From contig FN648440.1 in assembly GCA_000310025.1 (NCBI GenBank), forward strand, positions 160,620-184,990: DNA of 24,371 nucleotides. The letters are read 5' to 3'. The position numbers and the translations under genes were made by a program. A model generated the notes under the pieces. That model searched no databases and was not told where the DNA came from. It saw only the letters and a program-made list of their open reading frames with translations. This DNA comes from Ectocarpus siliculosus. Taxonomy: Eukaryota > Sar > Phaeophyceae > Ectocarpales > Ectocarpaceae. Every line of letters starts with the position of its first letter. Position 1 is the stretch's first letter. This document shows positions 1 through 8,245 of the stretch, piece by piece.

Positions 1-11
1 TCGGTGTTGTC

Positions 12-405
12 CAACTGCTAGCGAAACAGCAGGACACAAGTCAGTTCTCGTCACCTAGCGCACCAATCGTCTTGGTACCACTTCGAGCGTGTGCTCCATT
101 GCGATATCTAGGGCCGTGACAGTTGTGTTAGGCATGGGTGCTGTGTGTGGGAAGACCTTCGTGGCGGCGTGGAATCCAAATCGCTTTTTTTTGGCCCGGG
201 CAATCGGGCCACATCGCAAGGCGAGAACGCCAAACCGGATTTCACATCGCCACGATGCTCTCGCCCCACACAGCACCCAATGCCCAACACAACTATCTTG
301 CCCAGAGACACCACAATGGATCACACGCTCGAAGTGGTGCGATGGCGATCGGCGTCCTAGGTGTCGAGAACTAACGTGGTGCTGTGCTCACATTGCTGGC
401 AGTTG
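12..405. repeat. Large diverged fold-back (inverted repeat), about 190-bp arms
   Basis: The left arm (about 12-198) pairs with the reverse complement of the right arm (about 205-405). The best stretch is 77-175 against 236-338, including ACCACTTCGAGCGTGTG at 77-93 matched without a break on the other arm. Outer blocks also match: CAACTGC at 12-18 against GCAGTTG at 399-405, and AGTTCTCG-T-CACCTAG against its near-exact complement at 357-375. The centre is GGCCCG/CGGGCC around a 6-nt loop at 199-204. By eye the arms are roughly 80% identical, so the palindrome is not new. The left arm may run past the start of the window. It could be a MITE or fold-back element, or the template of a long hairpin RNA. 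Short open frames inside it are by-products of the palindrome. Confidence 0.8.
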
Positions 406-764
406 ATAAACGCGGCGGTAACAAAAAATCATGCACGACAGACAGCACAATGCATACCCTCATTACACCACAGAGAGTCCAGCCCAATCGAGCCCATAAG
501 TTATTGCCCGCTGTGCGTGTGTTGTCTGCTGTGTGGTGTCGCCCGCAGTGCGTATGTTCTCTGCGGCAATCCTCTGTGCGTTCCGAGAAAAAAAGAGCAT
601 CTGCTGACCCCTGTATTCTAAAATCAAGTCATGTACTCTAAAACCGAATAGACTGTACAAACGGTTTGGTCTTGATGGGGCCCTATATTGCGGCGAGACC
701 TCAGGCTAGATTAGAAATCTCGCTTCGCTCGAGCAAAATCTAAAAACAGGTTAAAATGTCTCAC
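406..764. other. No gene recognised
   Basis: This stretch lies between the fold-back and the candidate exon ending at 765. It has short open frames without coding character and no recognisable motif. If the minus-strand gene continues, its downstream intron begins here with GTGAGA (759-764 on the minus strand). Confidence 0.4.
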
Positions 765-887
765 CCGAGCGTCGAAATCCTTGTCCCAGCTGAGCGCGAA
801 GATCTCCCTCAGGGGGCGATTCGTGTGCTGGTCGCGAACGGTTTGGAACGCTCGCCCCGCAAGCTCTCCGGCCGATGCCAAAGCATG
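765..887 (-). CDS. Candidate exon D of unidentified minus-strand gene
   Basis: Read on the minus strand, this is 41 codons without a stop, in phase 0 at both ends. It starts after an AG acceptor (ACACGCAG, 888-895) and ends before a good GTGAGA donor. The peptide begins HALASAGELAGRAFQTV and ends SWDKDFDAR. By hand count about 73% of codons end in G or C, which is unlike the AT-richer sequence around it. I do not recognise a family. It is listed as an exon because the splice borders, the codon bias and the other exon-like blocks upstream on the same strand agree. It could also be a chance open frame. No transcript evidence is available. Confidence 0.42.
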
Positions 888-1228
888 CTGCGTGTTTGTC
901 AAAACATCAGTCCAACACAAGTAACCGTGCGATTTTCGGGTTGCGAGAAAGCTACCTTGAACCTTGCAGCAGTTGCCGACAGATCAAAACACGCGCCAAA
1001 ACAATTGTGTTCGAGCCGGGCGACGACATGTATCCGCGAGCTTTTGAATGAGGAAAACAAAGAGGGAGAGCGCAAAAGCAGCGGGTCGTAGCCTACGACC
1101 ACAACCGCTTCATGTAGTAAGCTTCAGGAATCACGCCACACGCCGCGGGTATGTATTGCCTAATAGTACGCCTTTCGCCAGTATGCTCGCAAATATGTCT
1201 TCTGGTACAATCAAGTAGCCCACGACAC

Positions 1229-1345
1229 GTGACCAGAAACATATTCTTTGGAGAGCATGTGCTTGAGCTTATCATAGTACAAGAGAGAAACATGCGCGTC
1301 CCTGTTGAAGCATATATCGACCACCATTTTTGCTCCATTTGGCGC
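1229..1345 (-). CDS. Candidate exon C of unidentified minus-strand gene (weak)
   Basis: On the minus strand an acceptor (TTGTTGCCTTAG) opens a 39-codon stretch starting APNGAKMVVDICFNRD and ending KEYVSGH, in phase 0. The closing donor would be GTGTCG at 1223-1228, which is a poor site; the frame runs on to a stop at 1211-1213 if it is not used. The peptide looks like a folded protein (mixed charged and hydrophobic residues) but matches no family I know. Phase agrees with exon D (765-887) but not with the best donor of exon B (1724-1866), so either an exon is missing between them or this block is not real. Confidence 0.22.
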
Positions 1346-1723
1346 CTAAGGCAACAAGATTGTGTTCTGAGGTACGCTGCAATAGCTTTCTCCGATTCAC
1401 TGGCTGTAATTCAATGAGCGAAAAAAAGGGTTCCGCAACACGCACACGCACATTATGAGCACAAAGCAACACGGAATAATCTACGACGAAGAACCCACCA
1501 TCGCCTTCCCAATGGCACACACTCACCAAGACATTGTGGAGAAAACAAAATGACCAACGCCCAACAGCACACAAGTTGCGTCGCCCCCGAGAGGCAACCA
1601 CCAAACAAAAGACGAATCAACCACTCACATCCTTCCATTCCTTGAGCAACGTCTATTTAAACTGGGCGAGGGCAATGAGGCATGATTGCCGACGCGCGGG
1701 AACCTCGTTCTCCCTGAAACTAC

Positions 1724-1866
1724 CATCCTCGGACTCCTCCTCGTCGGCGGTCTCGATGTTCCTCTTGGCTACGGGGTCGAAGGTCGCCGTGAGGCTGTCG
1801 AAGATGACAAGCCGATGGCCTTGTACATTTCGCAGGACCTGGTCGTCAATGCCGCGACAAACTTTG
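1724..1866 (-). CDS. Candidate exon B of unidentified minus-strand gene
   Basis: On the minus strand a long C/T-rich run (about 1870-1950) leads to TTTTCAG, a textbook acceptor. It is followed by 47 codons reading KVCRGIDDQVLRNVQGHR early and ending in an acidic EEESED tail. A GTAGTTT donor follows at 1717-1723; without splicing the frame continues to a stop near 1650. Codons are strongly G/C-ending. The first base completes a codon, so the preceding exon must leave two bases, which exon A (2269-2409) does not do. An additional small exon in 1867-2268 is therefore expected; 2117-2160 on the minus strand, around DVRLSRSGELT with a GTAGGT donor, is one candidate. No family recognised. Confidence 0.4.
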
Positions 1867-2268
1867 CTGAAAAGCGTGCGGCAGCGGACATTACGGCGAC
1901 AAATGCGTGCGACAGGATGGGGGGAGGGGCGAGGGGGGGGGGTTAGTGGAAAAACACAAGACGTTTTCTTCGGCGACACCCAAAGAAGAGTGGTGGCGCG
2001 TTTTCGCATTGGGGGCTGGAACCCATTCCCAAGGGGATCGAGAGCTGGCCGGCGTGTCTCTCTCTTTCATTGTCGTCTCCCGTAATGATGATGTTGCAAA
2101 TCCTTTGCTTCTCGGTGAGCACCTACGGTGAGCTCTCCGGAGCGGCTCAGCCGGACGTCCTCATCAGGGGCTACAATACGCCACAACGATTTTCATGTCC
2201 AATCTTGCACAGCAGTGGGGTCGAGGCTGTGTAGCTGAGCCTAGCTGTTGAGAGCTTTCGAACCTTAC

Positions 2269-2409
2269 CACTAAATTGATGTTGTTATTGGCGAGCAGCG
2301 CGCCCTTCACCGCCGCTTCGCTGCCCATCAGAACGTGGGACATGTGCTTCGCCAGGAATGAAACGAAACGCTTCCCGTCCTTGTAGTCGTCCACGTCGAT
2401 CCACCTGGT
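2269..2409 (-). CDS. Candidate exon A of unidentified minus-strand gene
   Basis: This is the best exon of the set. On the minus strand a pyrimidine-rich tract (about 2413-2460) ends in TGCTGTGCAG. It is followed by 47 codons in phase 0 and a consensus donor GTAAGG (2263-2268). The peptide starts TRWIDVDDYKDGKRFVSF and contains SEAAVKGALLANNNINLV at its end. I counted 39 of 47 codons ending in G or C, a strong coding signature. The charged and hydrophobic pattern suggests helices, but I cannot name a domain. A CAA-tailed repeat (2576-2778) lies 167 bp upstream in the gene's direction, probably within an upstream intron or 5' region. No start codon or first exon could be assigned. Confidence 0.5.
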
Positions 2410-2575
2410 CTGCACAGCAATAGATACAAGCAGGGACAGGGACGAGCAGCACGGAGACCAAACAATGGTAACATTAAATTCAAGGCCGCGACACGAGGGA
2501 CTAGTGTTTGATTCTCTCTTCTCTGCGCTCTGTCGTCGAATGTAGTGTGCGGACAGGTACTTCATTTATTTTTTG

Positions 2576-2778
2576 GCACGTATACGTACTGCAGGGATTG
2601 TAGGTGCACTTCTTCTTGACGCCGGCCCTTTCGTGGCAAAGTGTGAGTGTTCTTTATATCTTCTGATGGCTCTAGCATTTTCGTGACCACCGACCGAGTC
2701 TTCGCTAGATTTTGGGAATAGCAACTGACTCTTGTTTAATGTTAAGAAAATAACAACAACAGCAACAACAACAACAGC
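2576..2778 (+). repeat. CAA-tailed dispersed repeat, short copy (R4-a)
   Basis: This stretch is a diverged copy of 11024-11220. Shared blocks include CTGCAGGGATTGTAGGTG near the start, a middle block of CTTCTGATGGCT and CTAGATTTTGGGA, and an A-rich end that turns into a CAA/CAG tail. The same end in the other copy abuts copia reverse transcriptase sequence. A tail of short repeats at one fixed end with variable start points is typical of LINE- or SINE-type elements. This copy would then be a 5'-truncated one or a SINE-like unit. It has no coding capacity; the hydrophobic minus-strand frame across it is only the translated tail. Confidence 0.65.
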
Positions 2779-3790
2779 GAAATACATGAATATGACAACC
2801 AGGGTGACGTTGCTTCTCGACGCCCGCACTCGTTCGGTTGCACATCCTCCTCACTCCTCAGCTCCTCAGCGCTCTCCCGTATCCCACTCTTGCCCAGCCT
2901 TCGTGAGTCTCTTTTCTACTCTTCTCTTTCGTATGCACAGATGTCGGAAAGGCGCAGTATTTCAGCCAGTCAACATCGTTTAAAACTCACCAACCGTATA
3001 TTGTGCGCGATAAAAACATGTGTCTTAGAATCGCTTCCTTAAGCGTGACGGCGGAAGCCCCCGAAGCCCCTTGCAGTTGTATTGTAGTGTGATGATTCTT
3101 CGACAAAGATGGATTCGTTGGGTCATACCTAGTAGCCTTACGTGCTACAGGCCGATTCAGCTCCGTTCTCGGCTCCGATCTCTTTGCGTTCCGAAAGATC
3201 GCCGTTTTGCCTCGGCTAAGAGCAAAAACATACATAGAAAACAGCAGGTAGACACAGGCAGCCCGCCCCAAAAGCACGCTTATCAGCAATGCGCACAGGA
3301 CTCACATAGTACAATACTATTCACCCATGCCTAACCTCTCTGACGTGGGGCAGATATCCTTTCCAGATCCAATCTACTGCCTACCAGTACTGCAAGATTC
3401 AAACGCAAAATACCACCGGAGGGTGCATACAGCACCCTGAACATGTGATCAACCCGGTGCCGCATCCGCGGGGGAGAGCAGAGCAAGCGCACACCGGAGC
3501 CGATGCTAACGTACTGCCTCGGTGCTTGATGTTGTTGTGATTGCGGTGCGTGTGGTTCCCAGTATTGGGAGTGGAGGGTGGTTCGTCTGCTGTGTGCAAA
3601 ATTTCGCTCAAAGGCAAGGGTTTTCGGGACTACAGCTAGCTCTGATCACAGCTCCGATCACAGCTCTCTATTTGTAGTACAGATTAGTAAAATTTATCAC
3701 GATTTTCATGCATTTTGTGCGATAGTGGATGATGGTCTCGATTCTCTGATGCGCGGGCCGTTTTTTTCGTCGATCTGGCGCTTCTGTGAG
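2779..3790. other. No gene recognised
   Basis: Open frames here are short and lack codon bias or family motifs. A small tandem of an AGCTCYGATCAC unit occurs at about 3640-3665. Nothing else stands out. Confidence 0.4.
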
Positions 3791-3805
3791 GCGGTTTCCC
3801 GTCAG

Positions 3806-3957
3806 TGTATGCTCTGTCCAAAGATGAGGTGGAGAAGATGTGCCAACAGGTATTGCTTGGACAGGTACATCCTCTGTGCGGACGGTTGCTGTCGGAGACG
3901 GCATGCACACCTGCTCAGAAACTACTCCTGCTGTACAGTCTATTTCTCTCCGCATAG
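3806..3957 (+). CDS. Possible small exon, unidentified
   Basis: A pyrimidine-rich stretch ending TTTCCCGTCAG is followed by an open frame reading YALSKDEVEKMCQQVL and continuing to a TAG at 3955-3957. Two donor-like sites lie inside it (CAACAG|GTATTG at 3849/3850 and GGACAG|GTACAT at 3864/3865), both leaving phase 0. The first part looks protein-like, while the Leu-rich end overlaps a TACTGCTGTA-type motif and is probably not coding. No family recognised and no partner exon found. Confidence 0.18.
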
Positions 3958-4030
3958 CTGCTACTGCTGTACAACAGTAGTACTACTGTACTCACTCCTG
4001 TTCGTCACCCTTACATACACCGCGTCCCTA

Positions 4031-4062
4031 TCCCTGTGAGCCCATGTGGGGGCTCACAGGGA
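4031..4062. repeat. Perfect 13-bp hairpin, 6-nt loop
   Basis: TCCCTGTGAGCCC (4031-4043) is the exact reverse complement of GGGCTCACAGGGA (4050-4062); the loop is ATGTGG. It could be a transcription-related hairpin or the remains of a small transposon. It stands alone, with no gene on either side. Confidence 0.85.
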
Positions 4063-4254
4063 CCCACTGCTGCACTATCCTTGCCACCGTAACTTATGGG
4101 TGTACACGCATGCATGTTTGGAAGATCTTTGACCGCAGAGAGCCAATTGTGGGGAAAAAAACAGAAAAATTCAAATCAACCCAGTCACGGGTCATAGTCT
4201 ACAGCAGTACTGACATCATCGGAGAGTTCCCTGGGAACAAATGCGAGAGCGAGC

Positions 4255-4258
<4 letters not shown>

Positions 4259-4307
<49 letters not shown>
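4259..4307 (+). repeat. (GA)n microsatellite
   Basis: There are about 24 uninterrupted GA units. Translated frames across it give RE or LS runs, which should not be read as protein. Confidence 0.95.
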
Positions 4308-4310
<3 letters not shown>

Positions 4311-4810
4311 AGAGGCCGTGGCGGGTTTTGTATTGGGTGCAAATCCAAAGGGACGGGGCAAAAGGTTCATACTACATCGGGTGGGTGTGCCCCTCCTCAC
4401 CTCATCGGCGAGGTTGTCACGCAACCTTCGCACTTTGGTCCTGATCTTCGCGACGTGCTTCTGCATCTCTTCCTCCTTCTTCTGCTGTTGAGACTGCGAC
4501 CGTGCTGCTGCAGCATGCTGGGGGTGAGCAGTAGTGCCGGTGCTGCTCATAGCGCTGATGGTGTATATGCTCTTTGCACGTAAGGGGGACGGGAGCGCGG
4601 GAAGGGAGGAACACACTGGCTCTGTCGTGCGTGTCCACGTCATCTCAGCTCCAACCATTTTTTTCTCGAGAGCCCCCCCCCCTATGGAAATTATGCACCT
4701 TCCGTGGGCCCCCTCCGCACCCCAATCTGCGCGCCCCCGCGCGATTTGTTCCTCCTCCCTTTTGCTCCTCCGCACACACACATGCACAACTACAACAACA
4801 GAATAATAAG
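4308..4810. other. No gene recognised; low-complexity stretch
   Basis: This stretch lies between the GA tract and the 91-bp array. It contains C- and CT-rich runs and short CA/ACAACA tracts. Long frames on both strands reflect a lack of stops in GC-rich sequence; none shows a domain. Confidence 0.4.
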
Positions 4811-5200
4811 GAGATTGCCAAGGTCGCGTGTTGCCGGTATTGCGATGACCTTTGGATTTTTTGCCCCTTGGTGAGGTGACTCCCAAGGTTGCCGTACCGC
4901 CGAGATTGCCAAGGTCGCGTGTTGCCGGTGTTGCGATGACCTTTGGATTGTTTACCCCTTGGCGAGGTGACTCCCAAGGTTGCCGTACAGCCGAGATTGC
5001 CAAGGTAGCGTGTTGCCGGCATTGCGATGACCTTTGGATGTTTTACCCCTTGGCGAGGTGACTCCCAAGGTTACCGCACCGCCGAGATTGCCAAGGTAGC
5101 TAGCGTGTTGCCGGCATTGCGATGACCTTTGGATTTTTTACCACTTGGCGAGGTGACTCCCAAGGTTGCCGCACCGCCGAGATTGTCAAGGTACATAATT
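4811..5200 (+). repeat. 91-bp tandem array, four units plus a partial
   Basis: Units start with GAGATTGCCAAGGT at 4811, 4902, 4993 and 5084, with a partial fifth at 5179. Spacings are 91, 91, 91 and 95; the last unit carries a 4-bp duplication giving GTAGCTAGCG. Each unit contains an inverted repeat CCTTGG...CCAAGG around GCGAGGTGACTC. The minus strand stays open in two frames for several units, but 91 is not a multiple of three, so the frame changes with each unit. I read the open frames as by-products. Just outside, CCACCTTG-G-CAAGGTGG (5219-5235) is a perfect hairpin using the same CCTTGG core. Confidence 0.9.
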
Positions 5201-5218
5201 CAGGAAAATGAGGCACAT

Positions 5219-5235
5219 CCACCTTGGCAAGGTGG
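5219..5235. repeat. 17-bp perfect hairpin CCACCTTG-G-CAAGGTGG
   Basis: The 8-bp arms are exact complements around a single G. It lies 19 bp past the recognisable end of the 91-bp array, whose units carry the same CCTTGG/CCAAGG theme. Confidence 0.8.
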
Positions 5236-5283
5236 GGGGCGGAGGGGTATTTTCTCCACAAGGGGGTTCGACCTCCACCTGTG

Positions 5284-5985
5284 TAACCGCGTATGACTCA
5301 TGCGCGGATAAGTTACCACGGAGACTTATCAACAAGAAGTTTGAAGGCCGACTGAGAAGGTTTGAAGACACAAATAAAATACTTAAGCGACGATGGCAAG
5401 CGCAACGTCAAAACCTCACAAGAAGAACTGTGCATACTTGTACAAATACAGAAAAGGCCGGATGCCGACCTATGGCTCTCTCGGAATGTAGGGATTCTTA
5501 CAATTTCCAACAGACAGGTATAATCCACAATTAAGCACGTACGGCATATATATGAAGGTACTGGGTAGAGAGAGATCGGAACGATTTTTCATGTGAAGAC
5601 ACAACAACAACAACAATGATGAAGATCGACCCGTCCTGCGTCGTTCGGTGTAAAATGATCAATGCGAATGATTGACTGCGTAAAGATCCAGCGGTCTTTT
5701 TCGGCAGTGGCAAAGAAATATTCAACCACACGTCGCAAAAAAAAAAAAAGTTGAGCGGGATACCGTAGGACATGTAGAACACCGCCTTCTCTGTTGTTGC
5801 AGGCAGGTTTGCTTCCACAACCCGGGAACCCAACCCACTCTTGTATTTCCGCCTACAAGACTCCAATCGACACATGCACCGGTAGGAGAGTGCGTGGGAG
5901 ACGCCGTGACAGCACAACTCCACTCTCCTACGACATATATGTACATTAGTACTGCTGTCTTGTAGCACCATGTGGAAGATCTCCG
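5284..5985 (+). repeat. R1 repeat copy 1, left part
   Basis: This is closely similar to 18576-19240 (R1 copy 3) and, from about 5555, to 17105-17546 (copy 2). Landmarks are TTACCACGGAGACTTATCAA near the start, GAAGGTACTGG with GAGAGAGATCGGAACG, an ACAACA tract, GTCTTTTTCGGCAGTGGCAAA, a poly-A run before GTTGAGCGGGAT, and CACCATGTGGAAGATCTCCG at the end. It shows no convincing protein: frames are broken differently in each copy. It continues at 6801 after an 800-bp interruption. Confidence 0.85.
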
Positions 5986-6000
5986 ACGGAACCTCAACCT

Positions 6001-6800
6001 GGGTGTTGCTTGCGATCTCTTCAGTTTGCCAGCTCATTTTTCACGGTTGCGACTCCCATCTTTGACCACCACCTACCCAAAGGTAGACGAGCTCAATAAT
6101 CATAGGGCGGCAGTCGCGCTGACGGCCAGCATAATATAGATGGCCAATCCGAAAGAATTAGCGTGTTGGAGGCCCTGTTGCTCTACTGCTGCGTGACGCC
6201 GTGGATTGATGTTGATGTGTCCGACCAAAAACAGATCATCTCGCCGCAATTTTCCCAACGGCATTTTGGTGAGGTGGCACACGTCTCTCACACACCTTAT
6301 TGAGCAGCACCCAAGCACTCAATACCCACGAAGCAGCACGGCGCCGGGAGATGGTATCATATAGACAGCCGAACCGAAGGAATCAGCGCTTTGGAGGTCT
6401 TGGTGGTGCTGCTGTACTCGTTCTACTGTTTCCGTGTTTGCTATGTGTGATCGAAAAAAAATCCCCAGCACCAACAGCAGCAGTTGAAGACGAGAGCACC
6501 ACGCAATGTCTAGTTTTGGACCAAGAACGGACTGAACGCCGCTTCTGCCGCTTGTCCATCTCCACAACAGACCTGGACGTGAGTCTGGCAGGTCTTTCTA
6601 GCGTTCTCAGTGATGTTACAGCGCCTGCGGTGCGCTTGTCCGATGCTTCTGTCAAAAACACGAATTCGTTTAAGTAGCAAGCCCTAAAAAAACCGGGCTC
6701 CTTCTTTTCACGCTTTCGTTCAAAAACGCCTCCATATGTGTTCAAGAAAAAACGGTTTCGTTTTTTTTTTTCTTGTTTTATTGGTCGATAAGAAGCACCC
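6001..6800. mobile_element. 800-bp segment splitting R1 copy 1; candidate insertion
   Basis: R1 copies 2 and 3 have about 18 bp between the two halves where copy 1 has about 815. The extra segment begins GGGTGTTGCTT (6001) and ends AAGAAGCACCC (6800), so its ends are imperfect inverted repeats (9 of 11 positions). No clean target-site duplication is visible. Inside, a diverged direct repeat relates 6136-6185 to 6358-6410 (shared CCGAAAGAATTAGCG / CCGAAGGAATCAGCG). Two later open frames show no family. It may be a non-autonomous DNA transposon, or copies 2 and 3 may descend from a deleted form. Confidence 0.4.
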
Positions 6801-7309
6801 TAACGACAACATGGCGAGAGCTCTACGTGTACCTGTCGTCGACACATGTGGCAGCCGCACGACACTCGTCGAACGGATGTTTGAATCGCATTGTACTATG
6901 GTTCGCCGTGGCAGGAAGTATCCCATCCAGTTAGGTCGTCGCCGTAGTACGCGGGCGTCGTTCGGTGTCTAGTCCATAGTCCATACTGCTGTCGCAAAAA
7001 CACAGCAGTAACCGAGCTATGCATGCAATGTTTTGCTCTGGTTCACTTGTTGCCTCCACAACCCGAGAATCTCACGGCTGTATCTCGACCTACAAGACCC
7101 CAATGAACAAACCAGCACTGGCAGAAGTGCGTGGAAGATGCTGTGACAGCACAACTAAGTCGACACTCGTACGACTTCTATGTACAGTCGGCGTCTGGTC
7201 CATACTGCTGTAGAAATACAAAAATCGAGCCATCTTTTTTATATTTTTTTCCATACTAATAACAAGAAATGTATCACGTCACGACGACCATCCTGTGAGT
7301 ATATATATA
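6801..7309 (+). repeat. R1 repeat copy 1, right part
   Basis: This matches 17565-18065 and about 19273-19765. It contains the hairpin TACTGCTGT / ACAGCAGTA (6984-6992 and 7002-7010, 9-nt loop). It then has the conserved block GAATCTCACGGCTGTATCTC and a terminal block GTATCACGTCACGACGACCA. All copies stop matching just after GTGAGTATA. Confidence 0.85.
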
Positions 7310-8245
7310 ACATGATGACCACATGTATTGATGATGAGGAGCCGCGGAGCGCGAAGCGTGCCATTTTTCCCTTCACGCTCAAGGAGGGAAGAAAAGGCTT
7401 TAAATATCGGGCTCTTTCAACCATCGCGCTGTAGAGTGCCCCTTCCGCGATAAACAAAACGTGAATGAGTGGTACAGTATGTCAAAATATTTCCGCCTGT
7501 GGTGTTAAATGTCAAGAGAATAACAAGGTCTATAGAACACCGATTTACGATCTGCTGGGTTGTAACGAAAGGACGAAGCTAATTAGGGCACTGTTCGTCA
7601 CACACCGCTTTCGTCGCGCTTTGATAACAGATGGCGGTGCGTCTGTACCCAAATTCATCGAATTTATTGCCCTCGTCCCCGGGAGTTGGACGAGAGGTAA
7701 ATGAACACAAATACGGCGGAGATCGCCTACACACACACACACGAAGCAAAGAAGCGGGCATTGATCCGTGTGGAGGAAGCGAAAGGCAAGGGGGTCATTT
7801 CGTGGTCGACAATAACAGCAGTACGCCTACAACTGCAAGGGCAGTGCAGCAGCGCTGTGGTACGCTGTGGGTGGCGTGTGTGGCTGAGGCTTGCGTAGAG
7901 AAACACAGAATGATTTATTACCTTCACACAGACGCCCAAGCTGTCTTCACCCGACGGTTACAGACTTGGCAACGCCTTCACAATACTGCGTCGAACCCAA
8001 TGCAGTATAATAGAGCCTAGAAGCACTTCTAACAGACAACGCAAGGGTTATCAGCAGATGAAAGAATGCTGCCTGATCTATATCGGGAGTCAATCGGTCG
8101 TGTACTGGGGAGTCACGATCGAACAGACTGCGACACAGGCAAACTTTGCGGTGCAGGTGCATTGTTACCATGCAAGGACCGCTTGGGCTGAGACCACTCC
8201 CTCGTCTGCACCAAGAGCGGCGCCTCAACCTTCCTCCATAATAGG
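7310..8245. other. No gene recognised upstream of copia
   Basis: If the copia element were complete, its 5' LTR, gag and protease start should lie here. I find no DSGA-type protease active site, no gag zinc knuckle (CX2CX4HX4C) and no LTR pair with sequence 3' of 12731. A GGTTATCAGCAG stretch at about 8046-8057 resembles, but does not match, the TGGTATCAGAGC primer-binding site. Short open frames have no family features. Confidence 0.4.

Noticed and set aside
4185-5003. 272-codon open frame on the minus strand over the GA tract and the 91-bp array
   Set aside because: It is composed of an LS-dipeptide run and frame-shifting satellite units, with no domain and no splice support.
8040-8060. 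GGTTATCAGCAG as a primer-binding site of the copia element
   Set aside because: It fits the usual TGGTATCAGAGC poorly, and no LTR end or matching 3' LTR was found next to it.
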